A stretch of 64,000 nucleotides of DNA from Pogostemon cablin. Taxonomy: Eukaryota > Streptophyta > Magnoliopsida > Lamiales > Lamiaceae. Position numbers and translations under genes: made by a program. The stretch lies in contig CM042970.1 of the NCBI GenBank assembly GCA_023678885.1, positions 2,272,355 to 2,336,354 of the forward strand, given 5' to 3'. The number at the start of each line of letters is the position of its first letter. Positions within the stretch are counted from its first letter, which is position 1. The notes below the pieces were generated by a model, which ran no database searches, was not told where the DNA came from, and saw only the letters and a program-made list of their open reading frames with translations. Below are positions 24,601-36,370 of this stretch, piece by piece.

Positions 24601-24806
24601 ATAAAAACCTGAATAGAGGGAAGTTGGAGTATTTGTATTGGTTGATCACATTGTTGCAGATTCTCAACTTCGGATATTACTTAGTTTGCGCCAAATTCTA
24701 CACGTTTAAGGCGCTTCAGGTCCGAGGACTCGGACGAGTCGGACCTGAAGACAACAGTGTTTCCGGAGGACCGAAAACGGCCGGAAAGACGAAGGAGTTG
24801 AGATGA
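21647..24806 (+). CDS. NPF3.1: NPF (NRT1/PTR) family transporter, NPF3.1-like
   Basis: Four exons: 21647-21731, 21815-22032, 22112-22671, 23897-24806; 590 aa, usual for the family. The N-terminus GGMITMPFIFANEVCEK has the ExxEK motif (E31, E34, K35) of proton-coupled NPF/PTR transporters in TM1. Further family blocks: SYLTGQLHLPMTRAANTLTN, LGSGGIRPCVVSFGADQFDE, NWYYFCMAASIM, FLDKAAIV at the start of exon 4, SIQQARSMNRHLT, EFFYDQAPESMRT and GSNWLPDKNLNRGKLEYLYW. These match Arabidopsis NPF3.1 closely from memory; that protein transports nitrate/nitrite and gibberellin/ABA. About 12 membrane helices are expected at the plasma membrane. Intron 3 (1.2 kb) carries a hAT-like MITE. Exon 4 is GC-rich relative to its surroundings. 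Confidence 0.93.
23022..23600. mobile_element. hAT-like MITE in NPF3.1 intron 3
   Basis: Starts TAGGGGTGTTCA and ends AGTTACACCTTG; the flanks TTGCTCAC (23014-23021 and 23601-23608) form a perfect 8-bp target duplication, which is the hAT hallmark. The interior, rich in TTCGTGAA/TTCACGAA and GAACG motifs, is shared with 41200-41850. Confidence 0.8.
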
Positions 24807-24906
24807 CAAGTAATGTTTAGTTACTTTTACTAAATTCATGGTACGGTAGATCAGATCATATCATTAACACTTTGTTGTAAACAAAAGGAAGTAAAACAAA
24901 ATTTGC

Positions 24907-25002
24907 TACTCCCTCTGTATCGATACACTTTTTACCTTTCCTTTGTATCACCTTTCTTCTGTATTCAAAGAAAGATAAATAGTTTTTCGAAACAGAGTAC
25001 TA
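24907..25002. mobile_element. short Stowaway-like MITE downstream of NPF3.1
   Basis: TACTCCCTCTGTATCGATAC on the left, GTTTTTCGAAACAGAGTACT on the right, as inverted ends with arms TACCTTTC / GAAAGATA. About 100 bp after the NPF stop, so it may lie in the 3' UTR. Confidence 0.65.
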
Positions 25003-25512
25003 AATTCCTTTAGTCATTGAAAATGGCTCAGGAAATGGTTTCATCAATTAGTTCCAATTGATATTTAATAGAAGTAAATTTAGAAAAATAAAACATTTAA
25101 TCTCTTGCATGTTGAAGCATTTAGTTGTAAGTGTTCCTTGAAGCACATTTATTCGAAAATACTCCTAATCAAATATAGAATATTCCATTCTTGGTCTGAA
25201 CATATCCTGAGAACAAAATACAGAGCAAAAAGGTACAACAAGAATTTCACTGCCAATGATAATTATTTGAACACTAAAAAGCCAAGAAAAGGTTGTATGA
25301 AAATCATCCTGCCCCAAAGAGATTAAACAAGTGCCAAGTAATTTTTCAAAATTTGATAATATTAAATTATATGATCTCTCCAGTAGAAGGTGAAGAATCA
25401 AATACAAGAAAATATACTCAAAAACTCCATGGTACTTGATGCGAGCTTTACCTGCCTGCATGATGTTTGATGTTATGCCTGTGACACAAATTACTGAACT
25501 AAAAATCTTCGT
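25003..25512. other. intergenic between convergent NPF3.1 and plastid E2
   Basis: The two genes converge here; both 3' UTRs must lie in this 0.7-kb interval. No other gene recognised. Confidence 0.5.
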
Positions 25513-28500
25513 CTACATCGTCAAACTTTCGGGTTTCTCAATAATCTTTGAGAAGGTTTGAAGGAATGCAGCCAAGTCAGCACCATAGACGATTCGGTGA
25601 TCAGCTGTAACATTCACCTGAAACATTTTTTGCAATTAACTTAGTTCACTCACTAAAACGAACAGAGAAAAATGGCATTTTTCACAGATATTCTTCTACA
25701 TCTAGCAGAATCCAAGAGCCTTATGTGAAATGCTCAGAAATAATTGGATCTATCGGAATATCACTCCTTAATACATCCAGAAAAACTCGTATTCCAGCAG
25801 AAACTTACTTGCCTGAATTTTGAAATAATGTCTACATTTCTTTGAGGAGTTAGTCTCTTGTAAATCGGGTTTACATCATAAACCCTTGTAAACCCAGTGG
25901 TCCCCCTTAATTTAAACACCCTAGTAATACATAGGGTATATAGGATTGCAAAGGGGGACCACAGGGTTTAAACCGTTTCTGTGAACCCGATTTACACAAG
26001 TGTTTGTGTTGAGTATGAAAATGAAGCTATTTTAACAAATTTATTTAAGCACTGATAATTTAAATATAGTTTCTGATATGCAATGAAATGAATGGACATA
26101 TAGCCAAATCTTTAATATGACAAATATAGGAAATGGAAATTCTGAAAAAGGTAACCTCAACTCCAGCTTGCAACAACAGATTTTTAATAAACCAACCACT
26201 CTAAGACTGGTATCAATGTACGCATTGCTGTATATATGTTATATATGACTACAGTCGAAACGGTTAGTGTACCATGAATGAAGTTTATTTTTTGGGGGAA
26301 AAGCTATAAAGATAGTTCCACTGATCTAGAGGACATGATCACATTTGTTTTTACTTGTAGAGTGTGGAAGCCTAACAAAAATCTCATTTTTCACTTAGTT
26401 CAAAAAGGCAAAAAGGTGATCTCAACGAGCAACCTATGCAATATTAGCCTCAGAAAAAATGAAGAATAAGAAAAGCGCTAGCTTAGGTTGAACCAAGATG
26501 GCAGACAATTGTCACAAGGCACAAAATATTATCTTGAATGGTTAGAATTGTGAATTTCAAATACATATCTAATCAGAATCAGTAAGATATCTAATCAGCA
26601 TCAGTAAGATAGGTGGATTTGCAGATACAATTCATAATATTCAAGTATTATAGAAAGATCAAAATAGCATCACAATTATGAGCACTGAAAGCTGAATAAC
26701 TACCCAACACAGTATATTTAATACCATGATCTTAAGTGGCAAAATTATAATATTATCACCTAATTGATGACTTACCAGCATCTGATTTTTTACGCTGAAG
26801 AATCCATCTTTGTCAGTAACAACAGTTGGTTTTGACGCTCCCACAGCCATAATGGCCCCCTGATTATTGTCAAAAAATATTCAATTTCACAAATGGCTTC
26901 TTAGAAGATAAGAAATTGAAATGTTAAATCCAAATCCTCACCTGGCCCGGAGGAAGTATAGCATCAAATCTATCCACTCCAAACATGCCCAAATTAGACA
27001 ATGTGAAAGTCCCTAAGTTACAGTAGCTTCAGTCAGTTCTAGTACAACCAGAATCTCAGAACATGATTACATGTGATTGCATAAACTAAAACAATTCTTA
27101 GTTTCAAGTACCTGAATTGTACTCCTGAGGCTGTAGCTGCTTCGCCCGAGCCTTCTCAACTAGCTCTTTCCATTTTTTAGACAACAAGTAGAGATCTAAC
27201 TGTAATAATAGCATTCAATTCAACATCATCTATTACTTCTACATTTCCTAAACTGCAATTAAACAAATCCAATTAACAAATGATGAAGTTATTCAAGCAT
27301 CATACCTTATCAGCATCTTGAAGTACAGGCGTGATCAATCCGTCGTTAATCGCCACAGCCACAGCAATATTAATACTGCTATTGTAAGTAAAGCTCTTCC
27401 CATCCTTACATGTAGCATTCACCACTGGATGCTGAACCAATGCCATTGCAGCAGCTTTTGCTAACAATGCTGTCATTGTAACACCCTTTGGCTTCACCTA
27501 TGGTTATCCAAATAAACCTCCATCATTGATAATTACAGTTATTAACGTCAACAAATCTTTCAAATTCAATGATCATAACCAAAACAGAATGATTTTAATC
27601 TCCTACATTGATAATACTTAACATTGCTCCTGATAAGAAAATCAATTGCAGTTTAAACAAATGTACCTTTTCATAAAGAGCATCAAGAGCATCTGTGGCG
27701 ATGGGGTAACCAACTCTAAAAGTTGGTACACTCAGGCTCTCCACCATATTCTTTGATACTGCCATCTGCATTGTAGTGAATGGCACGATTTTGGACCCCG
27801 GAATCTCAGGGTAAGTTGGTGCAGTCTTCGCCGCTGATGCTGCTGGAGTTGCAGCGGCGGTAGTCGGTGATGGAGCTGCCGCTGCCACGTTTACCTTCGG
27901 TGGAGCGGCGATTCCCGCCGCTTTCTCCACATCCTCCGGCGTGATTCTCCCAAATGGCCCTGTACCTGCCAATTTATTAACATCTACCTTGTGTTGCTTC
28001 GCCAATTTCTTCGCATACGGCGTCAACACTACTTTCCCCGGCGTAGCAGGGGCGGAAGAAACTGCAGGAGGCGGAGATTCAGCCTTCGGAGCAACAGCAG
28101 CAGGCTCCGCCGCTACAGGTGACGGGGCGGCGGGAGCAGAAGAGGATTGAGCGGCGGCTTTAGCCTTAGCTTCCGCAATTTCGGCTTCAGTCTCGGCTAA
28201 AATACCAATCGCGGCGCCAACGGGAGCCGTTTCCCCTTCGTTAACAACAATGGCGGCTAAAATTCCATCGTAGAAAGTCTCGACATCCATATCAGCCTTA
28301 TCGGATTCAACGACGACAACAGATTCGCCCTTGGAGAGGACATCGCCCTCGGATTTAACCCAGCTGACGATCTTGCCCTCGGTCATGGTGGAGCTGAGGG
28401 CAGGCATGAAGATCTCGCGAATCTTGGCGTGGACGAGGGGGAGGCGGGAGATGGAGCGGGGTTTGAGGAAGAGGGCGGAGGGGCGGAGGAAGTGGGAGGA

Positions 28501-28542
28501 GGTGGAGAGGGAGGAGGAGGAGGAGAAGGAGAGGGAAGCCAT
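25513..28542 (-). CDS. LTA2: plastidial pyruvate dehydrogenase E2 (dihydrolipoyl acetyltransferase)
   Basis: Six exons on the minus strand: 28542-27667, 27497-27306, 27199-27112, 27012-26942, 26859-26776, 25617-25513; 471 aa. Residues 1 to about 38 are Ser/Arg-rich, a chloroplast transit peptide. One lipoyl domain follows (IREIFMPALSSTMTEGKIVS) with the lipoyl lysine K82 in VVVVESDKADMD. An Ala/Pro linker leads to the E1/E3-binding domain at about 171-210 (LTPYAKKLAKQHKVDVNKLA, GTGPFGRITPEDV). The acyltransferase domain runs from about 250 (ESLSVPTFRVGYP) to the C-terminus, with the active-site block TADHRIVYGAD (H444). The family usually has DHRxxDG; the Tyr/Gly/Ala/Asp form here is what I recall for plant plastid E2. 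It transfers acetyl groups to CoA for fatty-acid synthesis in the chloroplast. It is divergent from the ACD11-like gene. Intron 5 carries a MITE. Confidence 0.95.
25857..26000. mobile_element. AAATCGGGTTTACA MITE, copy 2, in E2 intron 5
   Basis: Inverted ends CTTGTAAATCGGGTTTACA (25857-25875) and TGTGAACCCGATTTACACAA; inner inverted arms GTGGTCCCCCTTAA and AAGGGGGACCAC. This is the best-preserved copy in the window (others at 18184, about 18520 and 47880). Confidence 0.8.
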
Positions 28543-29628
28543 TGTCGCCGGTGAGAAATGGAGATGGTTGAGAAATGGTTATTGATGAGCATATAAGTGA
28601 GGTGGGGGCGGAGAAGACGAGGGAGAATTAGTCTGCAACGATACATTGCGGTAGCTTTGAGTATACCGTCTACACTCGTGTGTGTGTGTGTAGTGTGTGT
28701 GCTAGCGCGTGTCCACCACCGGTTAAAATACTTATAAACTTTTATTACTTATTTTATGGACTCACAAAATCTTTCTAATTAAAAATAGTCCATTGGCCCA
28801 ATAAGGCATATTATAGGTGGGTTGGGCCTGATTTATCAGCAGTCCATCGTGAGTGGACTCACTTAAACTCATTGAATGATGGGCTATTACAATGTATCCT
28901 TCCAGCCTATTTTGATAATTTTGCGAGTAAATTATTTAATCCAACCAAAAAAAATTGAGAACACTTGTTTTTTCCATCAATTAAAAATTAAGAAAATCCA
29001 CTTCTTATTCGATTTTATTGTCTTCTAGAATAGTTCATTTTTTAGATAATAAAAAAGTATATAGTAAATTATGTGTGGTTGTATATATAATAATTTGAAA
29101 ATAAAGTGAATTGTAAGACTATTGCATTAAGCAATTGTCATTTTTTTAATTTTCTACAATGTGTTGGGATTTAATTAGAACGGACGAAAATAAATTTTGT
29201 TGTCATTGTATGTACAGACAGAGTATAAGTTACTTAGACATATTAGAGGGTTTATTGCATGACATTTTTTGGAGTTTATATATGTGACATCATATTTTTA
29301 GTAAGTGTATAAATATGCACCTTAAAAATACGATTAAAACAAAAATAGATGTGAACCACAAATAAAGTAGAAAAGTCAAAACGAACGGTGAAAAAAATGT
29401 AGTTTTAACTCAACATAAATTATTTTTACCCTTTTCCAAATATTTCCGGCAAACCATTATTTTCTTAATATGTGTGTATGGAGAAATCTATATATATATA
29501 TTAATATTGACTTTAAAGAGAAGCCATTTTTGCTAGCTTAATTTAAGAATAGAATAATTTCGTCTCTCTAATTAATATATATATTTTCTTTAAAAGATCG
29601 ACGAGGTTAACGAACCCTGCCCCAAACC
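28543..29628. promoter_or_regulatory. shared upstream region of divergent E2 and ACD11-like genes
   Basis: About 1.1 kb separates the two start codons, which point away from each other. A TG microsatellite (28677-28705) lies in the likely E2 promoter. No individual factor site is claimed. Confidence 0.5.
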
Positions 29629-32600
29629 ATGGCCCTCAGACTGTATTCCGCTTTTGCTGCAGGAGCACAAAGATCTTTCCAAAATAAGTAAGCTTTTAAA
29701 TTAATTAATTATTTATTAATTAATTTCTTGGTTAGAGTAAATTAAGTAATGTGATAATATTGATGAATATTTGAGTTTGAAGGGAGGAGAATATAATGAT
29801 AAATGATATAAAGAAAAATGGGTCGTCAAAATGTTCGCCTCTGTCGGCGGTGGCGGATGCGTTTGAAGATCTTGCAGTGGTGGTGACGGCGGCGACGGGT
29901 TCCGATTTCGATCTCGATTTGAAGAGGTTTTGCCATGCGTGTTCGCTTCTTTCTGTTCTCTTTGGCTGTTTGGGGAAGCCCTTTAGGTTTGCAGAGCTGG
30001 AGTATAGTACCAAGGTATGTTATCAATCCTTCCATTATTAATTTTGAAACTAATTAAACCATGCATGCATGCATTATTTTTTAATTTAATTTACTCCTAT
30101 ATGAAGTGTTTTATACTGTATTATACATTCATTCATTCATGTTATTATAACATAACATTACATTACAATGAAGTTGTGCGCAATATTAATGGTAAGAATT
30201 TTAGATTCATGATTGGATCAATTCTACCAAATTCAATTTAAATGAAAATTTATTTTTACGTAGCATTTAATTCGTGTAATTATGTTATGGGCTAATTGTA
30301 AAGAAACACTCATTTACTCCTATTATAAATTAATTATATTTTTGAGAAATTATAAAAAATAACCACACCACCTTAATTATAATTAAGCATTGTTGCAAAA
30401 TGTACCCAATGTGTAATATATTTTTCAAATGTGGGATTAAATGTGGGTTTTTTTGCAATTAGAGTAAAATTCGTCATTTTTCTTGTAATTAACTCTTATG
30501 TTATTTAAACTAATTACTTGACACGTTTATTAAATAACTTAGTATATTTTGGTTTAACATTTTTATGCTCATCATTTATGAATGGATGACACATATGAGA
30601 TTGGTAAAAACTATACTCTAAAAAGAAAGTATAAACTCTAAGGAAAAAATTTTTTTTTTCATTAATCATATAATTAATGACATAGAAAATGATACACGAA
30701 ATGACATGGAAGACTTGATACAATAACTATGAATATCAAATGAACATTTTGTGGTACATAGGATTTCTACGTAATTCTCATGCAGCATATCATATATTAC
30801 TAACTGTATGAGCGACACGTATAGAGAGGAAGAAAATACAATAATTGTTCCTAGAGTTGATACTTTTTTTAGGATATAATTTTACCTTAGTTCTACTTAT
30901 CATCCATACAACGATGTGACACAGAACATATTACACCAAAACGACAATAGAATTCGAACCGCATTTTTAGTAAACAAGACTTGTTTGCATACTAATTAGC
31001 TTTCATAAAAAATGAAGAGTTAGCTTAATTAGTACTTAGTAGGTGTACGTTGGATGGTTTTAATCAGGTGAGGTCTCTAAAAGAAGCAGCAAAGACGTAC
31101 GGAACACTAAACAACGTACTAATCTCAGACATACAAAACAACAACGTAAGGACACCCAGAAGCTTGTCTCGCCATCTGAGGAGAGTCAGACAAGGCCTTG
31201 ATCTCATCAGAACCTTATTCCAGAAATTCTTATCATCACAGTATGTAATAACTGCTCATCAACATTCAACAATCACACATCTTTGATGCTTAATTGACTT
31301 CGCTTGGCAGCAAATCAAGCTTGAAAGAAGCCGCTTCAGCCGCGTACGCAAAGACGTGTGCCCCGTATCACACGTGGGGGATACGAGCTGCCGTTTCTGC
31401 CGGCATGTATGCCCTCCCCACTCGGGAGCAACTTCTTCAAAAGCTAGACGAAAGTGGTAAGGCGTACACGTATTTCTCTAGTGGCTTAAACTTTTAGATA
31501 AAGCAATCATTTAATTTACGCCATATTTAAATGAATGATTAAAGCAATCATTTAATTTACGTCATATTTAAGTGATTGATTAAATATTGCATTATATTGA
31601 AGTACTACATCCGTCCCGTAGAAAAGTTTACGTATTTTCATTTTTTGCGTCTCATTAAAAGATTTACATTTTTCTTTATAGTAAATGGGACTCAGGGCCG
31701 GCCCTGAGATTTTGGGGGCCTTAGGCGAAATAAAAGAAAGGGGCCCCAATCATTGAGGCATTCACTAGTTAATAAAGTCTTATTATTCATCGATTTAAAC
31801 AACTTACAACAAAAATAATACATTGTATTTGCACTTTTTGAGTACATCTTGATTCTTACCATTTGATAAATTTCTTGTGTAATGCGTGTATAAAAAGTGT
31901 CTAGAAAGTTCATCTTTATGAAATTTGAGATTATTTTCTCTTCTAGGACATTATTCTACAAATATATTTTTAATTTTATTATCAATGTTATCCCAAACTC
32001 TAGGAACACATATATCCCACACATAATTTTCATTCTTTAGAATATTTCATGTTTTTCAATTTCATTATCAACATCTTCATCATCTATTTCGTTTTCATTG
32101 TTTAACAATTTTTTTTCATTTAAGACTATTTCATCTTAAATTACTCTAAGTAAATTTCTCTTTATCTTTCTCATTTAACTTATTTTTATTCTCAACTCCC
32201 ACCATATTCATATCATACAATTCATTACTATCTTTTAATTCTTCTCGGTCATTTCCAACATGTTCATTATTTTCTTTTGCAGAACCTACATTTATAAATT
32301 TATGAAGAGCACCTCTTTTGAGAATTAGACTCAAGTCTTTTTCTTTTGTTATTTATTGAATAATCGATACATTTATATAGGCTGAGTACACATTAGTTAT
32401 AAAATAAATTAACATTTCATAAAATAAATTAAAAAATAATAAGATTAAAATTATAACGTTGAAAAGAGAAGATAGGTTGAGTATACAATGTCATAATAAT
32501 TAAGATTACAAATAATTAAAACTACAACAGTAGATAGGCTGAGTATAACAAATGAGATCACCTGTTACACTCTCATATTTTATCTAATATTTCATATATT

Positions 32601-33613
32601 AAAATCTTGACACGTGTCACAACCATGGCCAAAATTTAATACTTACCCCAAGGGTTTAATGGTAAATTGTAGAGTATAGTTTTATTGCTTTATGAAATAC
32701 CAATGGAATATGGAAAATGTAACAGCGGATTCAAGTTGTGAGTATAAAATATAAAACGATCATAATAAGATTACAACGGTCATAATAATTATAAGAACGT
32801 AACGGCTGAGTATAAAATGATCATAATAATTAAGATTACAACAATCATAATAATTATAAGAATATAACGGTTACGAATACAACATACAACACTCAAAATT
32901 TATTATTAAATTTAATAGGAAAAGATTGAAAAATATTATTTATATATATATATATATTATTGGTATAATTTGGGGGCCCTAAGATTTTGGGCCCTGGGCG
33001 TCGCCCTTCTAGACTACGCTTAGGGCCGGCGCTGATGGGACCACACAAATCACTTAAATTCTATGGCCCACAACATTACACTAATACAATTATTTTCTAC
33101 ATATTAAAATATTATTTTTTTCACTTCAATACACATTAAAATATTATATTACTTAATTCTCATGCAAAAAACAAACGTAAACTTTTCTACGGGACGGAGG
33201 GAGTAACATGCAATAGTGCCCATGACTATTAGAAAAAAAATAAAAATATATATCCTAAGGTTATTTGTTAAAATGCTCAATTCAATAAAAATACTCTTAA
33301 CTCACATGTTGACTCAATTAAATAGTATATTTTTACTATTCGATTGTACATATTATAACTTGATTAAATTTTTAAATCTAGTTACAAATTGACTATCATT
33401 TTAGGCATTTTAATGTTTTTCACTAAAGATGAGGTATTTAAAAAAATTGTTAAAGTGAAATTTTTCGATCATGATATTCTAATATTAAGTGGTGATTCAT
33501 GAACAGATGAATCAGCGGACAGAGAGATGAGAAGGTATATAAAAGCCTCGGCTCCAATCATAGAATACATCGACAAACTCTATACTTCAAGAAACATCAG
33601 CTTGGATTGGTGA
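29629..33613 (+). CDS. ACD11-like glycolipid transfer (GLTP-domain) protein
   Basis: Exons: 29629-29687 (uncertain), 29783-30014, 31068-31240, 31311-31456, 33507-33613. With the first exon 238 aa; starting instead at ATG 29796, 214 aa, near Arabidopsis ACD11 (206 aa). Recognised blocks: FCHACSLLSVLFGCLGKPFR, FAELEYSTK, LSRHLRRVRQGLDLIRTLF, APYHTWGIRAAVSAGMYALP and, in the last exon, ASAPIIEYIDKLYTSRNISL followed by DW and TGA. GLTP-fold ACD11 proteins move ceramide-1-phosphate and related sphingolipids between membranes and restrain cell death. The Asp in LISDIQNN, the Arg pair in RHLRRVR and the His in APYHTWG fit the head-group site. The last exon restores the family's C-terminus; without splicing at 31457 the frame would stop at 31497. 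Intron 4 (2.05 kb) contains a nested transposon. Confidence 0.85.
31603..33205. mobile_element. Stowaway-like MITE split by a hAT element, in ACD11 intron 4
   Basis: Left end CTACATCCGTCCCGTAGAAA (31605 on) and right end TTTCTACGGGACGGAGGGAG (to 33203) are inverted repeats flanked by TA. Removing the inserted hAT element (31693-33034) leaves a MITE of about 260 bp. Confidence 0.85.
31693..33034 (-). mobile_element. hAT element nested in the MITE
   Basis: Ends CAGGGCCGGCCCTGAGATTT and TTAGGGCCGGCGCTG are inverted repeats, flanked by ATGGGACT (31685-31692) and ATGGGACC (33035-33042), an 8-bp target duplication with one mismatch. Inner GGGGGCC/GGGCCC repeats extend the termini. A minus-strand frame at 32334-32146 opens LILKRGALHKFINVG, which resembles the N-terminus of plant hAT transposases with a TTF-type zinc finger; the catalytic part is absent, so this 1.34-kb copy is non-autonomous. 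Confidence 0.85.
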
Positions 33614-36360
33614 TCAACCATCACCAAATTACCTAACTTTTTTTGTACGTAATTTTAATTAATTAATTTAAGTATAGAGAATTAATTAATTCATGGCAGA
33701 AATTTATTAGCAGAGTTTTATATGTGTAGCAAAGCAAGAGATGGCAAGTGTATATACAGTTTACTTGTATCAACAGCACATTTTTGTGGGATAGATATAT
33801 ATTCTTACTTACTCACAGATTTTTTATTTTATTTATGAATCCAACACCAATTTTATTGCTAATCATAATTGTTAAGAGTAAAAACGTTTTAGTCAGAGTG
33901 AGTAAAATTAATAAGATAAAGAATCAAATGGCTCAAAAATCATTGTCATCTCTCAAAATTTGCAAGTGTAATTGGATGATTTATATTTTACAGTATACGA
34001 TAAATGTAGTACTGCTTAAAAGTTCTAAGGTACTGAATGTTATGTTATATTTACTTTTACACGCATTAGATAACTAACACGTAAATAGAAAAATTTTGAA
34101 CTTTTTCCCTTTAAGTTTGTATTTTATTTTTAAACTACTATATATTTTATCTTCCCCTATCATGTGTCATTTATCTATAGATTCACAATGGAAAATGTAA
34201 CATAAAAATATAATAAAAGATTCTTAAACGTATATCAAAAGATTTTCAATTGTAATTGAGCATGGACAACAGGAAAAAAAATTGTTTCAAAATTTTGAAA
34301 GCCCAAAACCCAATAATTAAACAAAGGACATAGGATTATGGGCCTAAGATTACGTTGGCCCACAGCTCAAATTAAAAATTCAGCTAAAATTTAGGGCTGT
34401 ATTTTGGCTATGAATTTTATTTATTTATTTATTTATTTTAGACTGTAAGATTATTTTATATTATTTTTAATTAATTATTACTTTTTTATTAATTAATAAT
34501 GTTATCATTTCTTTTTAAGAATACTGTCACTTTTTATTTATAATGTAAATTGTTAATAAAATAGTTTATTGAACTATATATTATTCGACAATTGAATATT
34601 ATTTTTTATTCATCCCTACGAAAATTAATCAGTAAGACGTTTTTACTAGAGCTGTTAAATAATAATATAATAAATATTAATTAAAATAATAAATATAAAA
34701 TATATTTATTAAAAATTGGCTCGATAAACTAAGCTCGATTTATTTTACGACTCGAAAACTACTCAAATCAAAGTCAAGCTCATTTTCTAAATGAATCGAG
34801 CTTGAGTATACACTACTCGAGCTCGCGAATAGCGGCTCTAGTTCTTATGTAGACATATGATTCTAGCTTAGTTCACATATTGAGATTTTCAAAATTAAAA
34901 TTTGATCAAACATTAAAAACATAATATATATTTATATATACTATCTTGCATAATCCACGTGTATATCATATACCTTAAAATACTTTTAAGAAATTTTCTA
35001 AAAGAGTAAGTTAATTAACTATCAAATATAAACTAAAAAAATTATAGAATCATCAATTCAATGTCTAAAACCACATAAAAATTTAAAATAATTTAACAAT
35101 AAATATATAAATTTGCCATTAAATAATCATCAAACCTAAACTATTTTTCAGATGATTAATTGGAAAAACTGTTATTTAATTCAAAGAAAATATCTAAATA
35201 GTGTTAGAAATAGAAATGTAAACGTGGGAAGAAGACAAGCTGATTTTTGTGGACCAACTACACCCCAACTTGGCACATGCCGTGTTACATGTCCTTATCC
35301 CAATTCATTACAAGCTAAACCCCACCACTTTCTTTATTAATATTTTTTTATTTCTATTTTTTATTATTCTTTGCTCTTTCCAAAATTAATTATTGGAGGT
35401 CATTCGATTACGAGATACTCCATGGTTTCTTCTTACATGGTTTGACTTCTATGTGAGAATCAAAGTTTTTTTATAAGCTACATTATTTAATTTAGGTAGA
35501 ATGGATAATCTAAGATGTATTTGACTCAATATGAAAGGTTCGAAGTTTATACTAATGCATTATGTGATTTCATTCCCAAAAAAAAAAAATTTAAAAATAT
35601 ATGTGATTTATATTATATATTAGTGGGGAATGATATAAATTCGATTTGTATATCCTCAATAATTTTACAACACTATCTAGCTAGCTCCTATTTCATTGAA
35701 TTATGTTACAAAAACCATACAACCAAGCAAACTAAGTGTTTAAAAATAATAATAATAATATATAATGGAGTAATATTATTATTAATTATTATCCATTTAA
35801 CCAAATCAAATTTTCATTTCTATTGCTTATTTTTAATGTTTGCAAATTCATATACTACAATTTATTTAATAATCATTAAAATTCGATTTATTATTTTACT
35901 TTTCAATAAATTTAGGTGATGTAGCAATTAAATTGATCACATCCTACTACTACGTTGATGTCCTCATAAGTCTTACTTTAAATTAAAAACAATAGATTTG
36001 ATATAATGTGCAATGAAGATTTAGATCTCCTATTACATCCTATATTATCTTTTATCAATGTGTTGTTACCTTAATGGGAAATATTGAAATTTTCTTCTCC
36101 GTATATATATCATGGAGATGTGATAACAAAATATAACAGGGTATTCGGAATCATACAATCATATGTGTTTAATTTTTATTTAATATGCTTTGTAATTTTT
36201 AATAATTATATAATTTTGTATATTTATTTTTTATTAAAAAAACTAATAGAAAATTTATCATTCATTAATTTATAGTATTATGTTTTTATACATTGTTTTA
36301 TAAAAGATAATTTGCCAAAAAGAAAATAACATTATCTTATACTGTTAAACAAAAAAGGAT
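33614..36360. other. AT-rich intergenic DNA, no gene seen
   Basis: Presumed ACD11 3' UTR at the start. At about 34720-34850 there is a short stretch rich in CTCGA/TCGAG motifs (AAGCTCGATTTATTTTACGA) related to the repeat family at 23022 and 41200. No conserved coding frame found. Confidence 0.5.
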
Positions 36361-36370
36361 AATACTACTG

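Noticed and set aside
28331..28646. Glu/Arg-rich plus-strand and Pro/Ser-rich frames over E2 exon 1
   Set aside because: These are antisense or frame shadows of the transit peptide and lipoyl domain.
31294..31497. Gene end of the ACD11-like gene at TAG 31495-31497
   Set aside because: The residues after the donor at 31457 (KAYTYFSSGLNF) do not resemble the family, whereas the exon at 33507-33613 does.
33536..33545. TATATAAAAG as a promoter TATA box
   Set aside because: It lies inside the last coding exon of the ACD11-like gene (codons for Tyr-Ile-Lys), so it is read as coding sequence.
33607..33627. Small hairpin TTGGTGAT...ATCACCAA as an RNA gene or terminator
   Set aside because: An 8-bp stem overlapping a stop codon in a plant gene is not evidence of either.
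35515..36275. Ile/Tyr/Leu-rich open frames as membrane proteins
   Set aside because: They reflect AT-rich composition; no conserved motif, no ATG context and no gene-like splice pattern.
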